DNA of 64,000 nucleotides, taken from the NCBI GenBank assembly GCA_937973565.1, contig CALJKQ010000142.1:1-64000 (forward strand), written 5' to 3'. This document shows positions 59,697-64,000 of the stretch, one piece after another (the stretch's first letter is position 1; every line of letters begins with the position of its first letter). Under the pieces are notes generated by a model. That model worked only from the letters and a program-made list of their open reading frames with translations. It did not search any database and was not told the origin of the DNA. Made by a program: the position numbers and the translations under genes. The stretch comes from an uncultured Saprospiraceae bacterium (GTDB lineage: Bacteria; Bacteroidota; Bacteroidia; Chitinophagales; Saprospiraceae).

Positions 59697-60890
59697 TTAT
59701 CCACCTCTTCTTGGTGAAGATGAAGATCGGCCACCACCACCGCCGCCGCCACTGTGGGAAGAACGACTGCTACCGCCACCGCTGTTTCCGGAGTTGTATG
59801 AACCACTGTCGCGGGATCTGGACGGTGAACTGTTGTGGCTGGAACGATTGCTGTTGTCTGATGAGCGTGGTCTTTCGTAAGATCTTTGCTGCTCAGTATT
59901 ATTGTTTCGGGAAGGACGATCCTGATCCCGGTTTCTGTCCATCTGAGGTGTTGGATCGGGTCTTCGGGATGGTTCCCTATCCCAGCTATTTCCGTTGTTT
60001 CCTGAGTTGGGTCCGGTAACTTCGGTTCTTTTGCGCGTATAGATGCTGGATTTTTCTTCTGCGGGTTTATTCTCAAAATCACCCCTCCTTTGTCTGTTGG
60101 AGGAAGTAGGTCTATCGCCGGTGTTGTCTGCATTGAAATCCGATCTGTTGGGTGCATCCGGAGAGACCTCTGTGGATTTGGTGTCTTTTCTGGGACCATC
60201 GATGCGTCCTTTTGTGCTGGCTATAGAAGATCCGTTTTTCCTGCTTCCATAGTAAGTGCCGTAAGGATGATTATTGCCGTTATTATTATTGTTGTGGTTG
60301 CCATTGTGGTGCCCGTTCCATGGGCGATTCCAGCCGTAGTAGTTATTGACAACATAGTTGTTGCCCCAACCCCAATTGTTCCAGCCGTAATTATTCCAAC
60401 CCCAGCTATTCCAACCATAGTTGTTCCAGCCCCAGTTGTTGTAACCGCAGCTCCAATTGTTCCATCGATTCCATCTGTTCCAGGATCCCCAACCGGAGTT
60501 GCCTATGACAACCACAACGTTGTTGCCACCATACCAGTAGGGGTCGTACCATGAATTGTACCAGGGATCCCAAAAAGGATCTCGCCATGAATAGCCCCAG
60601 ACAGGAGAATAATAACCAATGTTGTAAGAAGGCCTCCAGAAACGTCGGATTCTGGTTGAGTACTGGTAGTCGTCATAGTCGTTGGTATCGTCGTAATACC
60701 CATCGTCGTAGTATTCATACGACTCATCGTCGTAAGAAGAAGAATAGGCATTACTGTTGCTTTGGGTAACCATCCCATCGGATGAATGGGTGTTGCTTTT
60801 GGGGTCGTAGTAAAGATCGTCAAATTGGGCAAAGGCTGTCGTTGTCAATCCGACTAAAACCAAGGTAGAAACGAACCATCTGAATTTCAT
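59697..60890 (-). CDS. Secreted low-complexity Trp/Asn/Gly/Tyr-rich protein
   Basis: 397 residues with a signal peptide (VSTLVLVGLTTTAFAQ). Residues about 40-75 are Asp/Tyr-rich (DDESYEYYDDGYYDDTNDY); about 95-205 have tandem NNWGWNNYGWNSWGW-type repeats; about 205-225 is an Asn/His run; the rest is Ser/Arg/Gly-rich, ending GGGGGGGRSSSSPRRGG. Bacteroidota have many such proteins with YGWN-type repeats next to outer-membrane genes; their function is unknown. It may be an adhesive or matrix component. It has a clear terminator downstream. Confidence 0.75.
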   Translation of the reverse strand: MKFRWFVSTLVLVGLTTTAFAQFDDLYYDPKSNTHSSDGMVTQSNSNAYSSSYDDESYEYYDDGYYDDTNDYDDYQYSTRIRRFWRPSYNIGYYSPVWGYSWRDPFWDPWYNSWYDPYWYGGNNVVVVIGNSGWGSWNRWNRWNNWSCGYNNWGWNNYGWNSWGWNNYGWNNWGWGNNYVVNNYYGWNRPWNGHHNGNHNNNNNGNNHPYGTYYGSRKNGSSIASTKGRIDGPRKDTKSTEVSPDAPNRSDFNADNTGDRPTSSNRQRRGDFENKPAEEKSSIYTRKRTEVTGPNSGNNGNSWDREPSRRPDPTPQMDRNRDQDRPSRNNNTEQQRSYERPRSSDNSNRSSHNSSPSRSRDSGSYNSGNSGGGSSRSSHSGGGGGGGRSSSSPRRGG

Positions 60891-61247
60891 TGTTAATGAA
60901 TTTATTTTCGCAATAATTGATACTCCTGTTTCGCATGCAAGTTACTGTAAAACTGCATGATCATTCGTTAAGGTTCATTTAATATTCAATTTCTATTGTG
61001 TTAAAACCGGACTTTAAATTAACCTTAACTTGTATACCTTATTTGACGATGCCGGAGGTCAATTCGTTAATCGGAGAAGCCATATTTAAGAAAACTTTTA
61101 CAATAAAGGGCGAAGTCGGTAAAGAGTCCTAAACAAATAATATATAACGAAACCGCAAAAAACCCTTATTTTTGTGCAGTTATTGACTTAAATAAGCCCT
61201 GCAACAAAATTTTATAATGTGAAGTGGGGAATTAAAACCAAATTAAG
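60891..61247. other. Intergenic region upstream of proS
   Basis: 357 bp, AT-rich, between divergent genes. A TATTTTTG box at 61167-61174 can drive proS with a leader of about 68 nt. No -7 box for the Trp/Asn-rich gene, hairpin or RNA was recognised. Confidence 0.45.
61167..61174 (+). promoter_or_regulatory. Candidate -7 element of proS
   Basis: TATTTTTG fits TAnnTTTG, 73 bp before the ATG at 61248. The predicted leader of about 68 nt is longer than most in this window. Confidence 0.45.
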
Positions 61248-62717
61248 ATGGCCAAAGAAATTACACCCAGGTCAGAAAACTATTCGCAGTGGTACCTTGA
61301 CATTGTAAAAAAAGCAGGATTGGCAGACAATTCGGCTGTGAGGGGCTGCATGGTGATTAAGCCGTATGGGTATGCTATATGGGAGAAGATGCGGGATCAG
61401 TTGGACAAGATGTTTAAAGACACCGGACACGTTAATGCCTATTTTCCTTTGTTTGTGCCCAAGAGTCTGTTTGAAGCAGAAGAAAAGAACGCGGAAGGCT
61501 TTGCGAAGGAATGTGCCATTGTAACCCATTACCGATTGAAGGCCGATGAAAACAACAAAGGCAAACTCATTGTAGATCCGGAGGCGAAGCTCGAAGAAGA
61601 GCTAATAGTAAGGCCAACGAGTGAGGCCATTATTTGGAATACATACAGAGATTGGATACAGTCGTACCGCGACTTACCCATCCTTATCAACCAATGGGCC
61701 AACGTAGTACGCTGGGAAATGCGCACCCGTCCATTTTTGCGTACAGCAGAATTCCTTTGGCAGGAAGGCCATACAGCACACGCTACGAAACAGGATGCGA
61801 TTGCCGAGGCACAAATGATGCACGAGGTTTACGCCCGATTTGCCGAAGAATGGATGGCCATGCCCGTGATCAAAGGCGTAAAGACAGAAAACGAACGATT
61901 TGCCGGAGCCGATGATACCTATACCATAGAGGCCATGATGCAGGACGGAAAAGCACTGCAGGCGGGCACGTCACATTTTCTGGGGCAAAATTTTGCGAAA
62001 GCGTTTGAGGTCAAATACCTTACCGAACAAAACCAGGAGGAATATGTGTGGGCCACTTCATGGGGCGTATCTACCCGTCTGATAGGTGGTTTGATCATGA
62101 CACACAGTGATGATGAAGGACTGGTCTTGCCTCCTAAGTTGGCACCCATTCAGGTGGTAATTGTTCCCATTCCCAAACCGGAACCCGAATTGATGCTGGT
62201 AGCAGATCAGATTGCTGACAAGTTGAGAGCCCGCGGCATCAGTGTAAAGATCGACAATGATGAAAAGAACAGACCCGGCTTCAAATTTGCAGAATACGAA
62301 ATGAAAGGAATACCGGTGAGGTTGGGCCTAGGAAAGCGAGACATCGAAAACAACCAGGTAGAAGTGGCACGCAGGGACACCAAAACCAAGACATCGGCAC
62401 CGCTTGAAAACATAGAAGTATATGTAGCGGATTTGCTGGAAGAAATACAGGCCAATCTGTTGGAAAGGTCAAAGGCTTTCAGGGCAGAACACACTACTTA
62501 TGCCAACAGCTATGACGAGCTTAAGTCAGCAATAGAGGAAAAGGGAGGCTTTGTTTATGCGCACTGGGATGGTACCACCGAAACAGAGTTGAAAGTGAAG
62601 GAAGAAACCAAAGCGACGATCCGTTGTGTGCCACTGGAAGGAGAATCAGAAGAAGGCAGTTGTATTGTCACCGGAAGGCCTTCTAAACAGCGGGTGATTT
62701 TTGCTAAGGCTTATTAG
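61248..62717 (+). CDS. proS: Prolyl-tRNA synthetase (ProS type 3, eukaryote/archaeon-like)
   Basis: 489 residues. Class II motifs are present: motif 2 [23 protein letters not shown], in part, and motif 3 [14 protein letters not shown] leads into the anticodon-binding domain. It lacks the bacterial editing insert and ends with the zinc-like C-terminal domain (FAKAY terminus), the eukaryote/archaeon-like form found widely in Bacteroidota. It charges tRNA-Pro. The TAG stop is followed at once by a tandem repeat. Confidence 0.95.
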   Translation: MAKEITPRSENYSQWYLDIVKKAGLADNSAVRGCMVIKPYGYAIWEKMRDQLDKMFKDTGHVNAYFPLFVPKSLFEAEEKNAEGFAKECAIVTHYRLKADENNKGKLIVDPEAKLEEELIVRPTSEAIIWNTYRDWIQSYRDLPILINQWANVVRWEMRTRPFLRTAEFLWQEGHTAHATKQDAIAEAQMMHEVYARFAEEWMAMPVIKGVKTENERFAGADDTYTIEAMMQDGKALQAGTSHFLGQNFAKAFEVKYLTEQNQEEYVWATSWGVSTRLIGGLIMTHSDDEGLVLPPKLAPIQVVIVPIPKPEPELMLVADQIADKLRARGISVKIDNDEKNRPGFKFAEYEMKGIPVRLGLGKRDIENNQVEVARRDTKTKTSAPLENIEVYVADLLEEIQANLLERSKAFRAEHTTYANSYDELKSAIEEKGGFVYAHWDGTTETELKVKEETKATIRCVPLEGESEEGSCIVTGRPSKQRVIFAKAY

Positions 62718-62820
62718 CGGAGCATCGGAGCAACCGGGAACGGAGCATCGGGCATCGGAGCAACCGGGAACGGAGCAACCGGGAACGGAGCATCGGGCAT
62801 CGGAGCATCGGGCAGGACAG
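62718..62820. repeat. 15-bp tandem repeat directly after proS
   Basis: Six units of about 15 bp plus partial ones, in two variants: A, CGGAGCAACCGGGAA, and B, CGGAGCATCGGGCAT. Order from 62726: A-B-A-A-B-B'. The first partial unit begins right after the proS stop TAG. The repeat is far more GC-rich than the surroundings. All three forward frames stay open through it, including that of proS (Gly/Ala-rich: IGATGNGASGIGATGNG). Confidence 0.85.
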
Positions 62821-62997
62821 GAGGGTTTTAATTGTGTTAAACCTATGTATTGTGGATCAACAGCAGACAGTTTAATTGTATTGATTATTGTCCTGAGTTA
62901 GGGTACACCTATCTGAATCAGAAAAAGAATGATAAGGCAGTGACAGGGGTCATTGCCTTTTTTGTTTTTGTGGACTACCTTATGTCCAAAAGCAGAA

Positions 62998-63468
62998 ATG
63001 TTTGTGAGGCAACGTTTTCCGTTGAACTACCTGATTGTTGGAATGGGGATGCTGTTGATGGGCATTTTGATATACATTGCCGGAAGGGGGGCGTCTTCTC
63101 CCGTTTACCAAATGATTCCGGGCGTTCATATTTTAGAAAACACATGGGTTGACAGTGGTATAAAAGGTTTGTTGAAAGACAATGCCCTATTGTTGTATTC
63201 TTTGCCCGATGGTTTATGGATGTTTGCTGTGATGAGCATCCAATTATGGATATGGGAAAGGCAAATAAACACACATTCGGTTTTGTGGATGACAATCGTG
63301 TATATTATATGTTTAACAAACGAAGGCTTACAAAGCGTTGGCCTCAGCCCGGGCACTTATGACAACAACGATATTTTTTTTATGATGGTGGGAGGCATAC
63401 TTCCCATTTTGATTGAATTCACCCTACAAAAAACATTAAGATGGAAAGAATCAAAAAACCAATCTTAG
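62998..63468 (+). CDS. Hypothetical membrane protein
   Basis: About 156 residues from ATG at 62998 (MFVRQRFPLNYLIVGMG); the longer frame begins with TTG at 62953. Four helices (YLIVGMGMLLMGILIYIAG, LLLYSLPDGLWMFAVMSIQLWI, VLWMTIVYIICLTNEGLQ, DIFFMMVGGILPILIEF). The SLPDGLW phrase may mark a VanZ-like fold, but this is weak. Its 3' end overlaps the next gene by 28 bp. Confidence 0.55.
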   Translation: MFVRQRFPLNYLIVGMGMLLMGILIYIAGRGASSPVYQMIPGVHILENTWVDSGIKGLLKDNALLLYSLPDGLWMFAVMSIQLWIWERQINTHSVLWMTIVYIICLTNEGLQSVGLSPGTYDNNDIFFMMVGGILPILIEFTLQKTLRWKESKNQS

Positions 63469-63917
63469 CCCTGCTGTCTGCGGGGGTATTTTGGATTTTG
63501 GCAATTGCCAGTTCACCGCCAGTCGGACAGTCGGTAGATTGCGACCAACTACCGGCACCGGAGACCAAAACGTATACATTAAATTTTATTGTACACGAAC
63601 TTGAAAAGGATCCGCCGGTGAAGGGAGTTACCGTAAATATCGAACAAAAGAATGTGGCATCAGTCAAAGTATCTGATACCGATTGTAAGGTTCAGGTTGT
63701 GAGTAGTTCGAAGCAACAAATGACAACCGGTGAGAGTGGAACCATAGTATTTACGGTTACTGAAACCAAAAAAACATTTTATGACCACGTACTGGTTTTT
63801 CTGAGCTTTTCTAAACCGGGATACAATGACGCCACCTGGAGTTATTCCACCCATACGGTAGAAGGATTAAGCTATTCAAAAGACATATTGTTAACGCCCA
63901 AAGAAATATACCCATGA
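63441..63917 (+). CDS. Hypothetical exported protein
   Basis: 158 residues. A hydrophobic start (ILALLSAGVFWILAIASS) is followed by a beta-rich region with two Cys (VDCDQLP and DTDCKVQV) and a C-terminal IYP. It could be a carboxypeptidase-regulatory-like beta-sandwich, but I cannot assign it. It overlaps its upstream neighbour (28 bp) and its downstream neighbour (ATGA, 4 bp), so the three form an operon. Confidence 0.55.
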   Translation: MERIKKPILALLSAGVFWILAIASSPPVGQSVDCDQLPAPETKTYTLNFIVHELEKDPPVKGVTVNIEQKNVASVKVSDTDCKVQVVSSSKQQMTTGESGTIVFTVTETKKTFYDHVLVFLSFSKPGYNDATWSYSTHTVEGLSYSKDILLTPKEIYP

Positions 63918-64000
63918 AAACCATTCAAAAAACAAGTTTGTTTGTGGCTATGATTCTTACTTTGCCGTTGAGGAGTCAACAATTTGAATTCAAAGCAACG
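63914..64000 (+). CDS. Hypothetical exported protein, partial (runs off right edge)
   Basis: Only 29 codons are visible. MKTIQKTSLFVAMILTLPL is a signal peptide, followed by RSQQFEFKAT. Its ATG overlaps the upstream stop by 4 bp (ATGA). Function cannot be judged. Confidence 0.6.
   Translation, partial: MKTIQKTSLFVAMILTLPLRSQQFEFKAT

Noticed and set aside
60090..60554. Plus-strand open frame rich in Val/Ile/Pro opposite the Trp/Asn-rich gene
   Set aside because: It is the antisense of a repetitive gene; the low-complexity composition explains the lack of stops.
1..64000. tRNA, rRNA, CRISPR, transposase or phage genes
   Set aside because: I looked for T-loop-like motifs, direct repeat-spacer arrays and transposase or integrase motifs and saw none; small degenerate tRNAs cannot be excluded by eye.

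Overview
The window looks like a chromosome segment of a Bacteroidota member, most likely near Saprospiraceae/Chitinophagia. The evidence is type IX secretion sorting domains on very large secreted proteins, promoters of the TAnnTTTG (-7) type with occasional TTTG about 19 bp upstream, start codons without Shine-Dalgarno sequences, a CarB without its C-terminal regulatory domain, reg_prop/Y_Y_Y sensor kinases and DUF4199/DUF4956/DUF5362-type membrane proteins. The family placement is inference. No phage, transposase, CRISPR array, rRNA or tRNA was seen.

Layout. 0-10 kb: a cut-off FKBP lipoprotein, a hairpin-rich gap, an HTH-type regulator, a lipoprotein, a LuxR-type response regulator with a giant hybrid-propeller kinase, and two glycosyltransferases. 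9.6-12.3 kb: mtaB facing a papain-like hydrolase, rnpA and rpmH. 12.4-18.7 kb: a minus-strand halogen-related cluster with a secreted vanadium haloperoxidase-like giant, an SDR, an iodotyrosine-deiodinase-like flavoprotein and an NRDE protein. 18.9-25.1 kb: mlaE-mlaF, a T9SS cell-surface protein convergent with an unknown helical protein (sharing an AT-rich patch), and a lipoprotein. 25.4-35.7 kb: membrane proteins, hemJ, an SRPBCC/GyrI-like protein, an orphan histidine kinase, slyD, a HAD phosphatase, a TMTC-like GT-C/TPR protein and a GH3-beta-lactamase fusion. 35.7-45 kb: an amine oxidase broken by one TGA, carB, nfu, PBP1A and a choice-of-anchor-B protein. 45-50 kb: an AlkA-like glycosylase, two perfect parS sites, an M1 peptidase, an alpha/beta hydrolase and heme A synthase. 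50.0-50.5 kb: an AT-rich gap with DnaA boxes. 50.5-64 kb: dtd-mazG-like-ftcD, a DUF4956/HlyD/TolC operon, two membrane proteins, a FadL-like porin, a Trp/Asn-rich secreted protein, proS, a 15-bp tandem repeat and a small hypothetical operon.

The most notable reading is that this is the replication-origin region. Two perfect 16-bp parS sites lie about 4.4 kb from a 0.5-kb divergent intergenic region with two perfect and several near-perfect DnaA boxes. Housekeeping genes left of it (cox15, PBP1A, carB, rnpA, rpmH) are on the minus strand and those to the right (dtd, proS) on the plus strand, as expected for leading-strand genes. Other leads are the haloperoxidase/dehalogenase neighbourhood, an efflux-like operon with no recognised transporter motor, and a compositional patch crossing two gene ends that suggests recombination.
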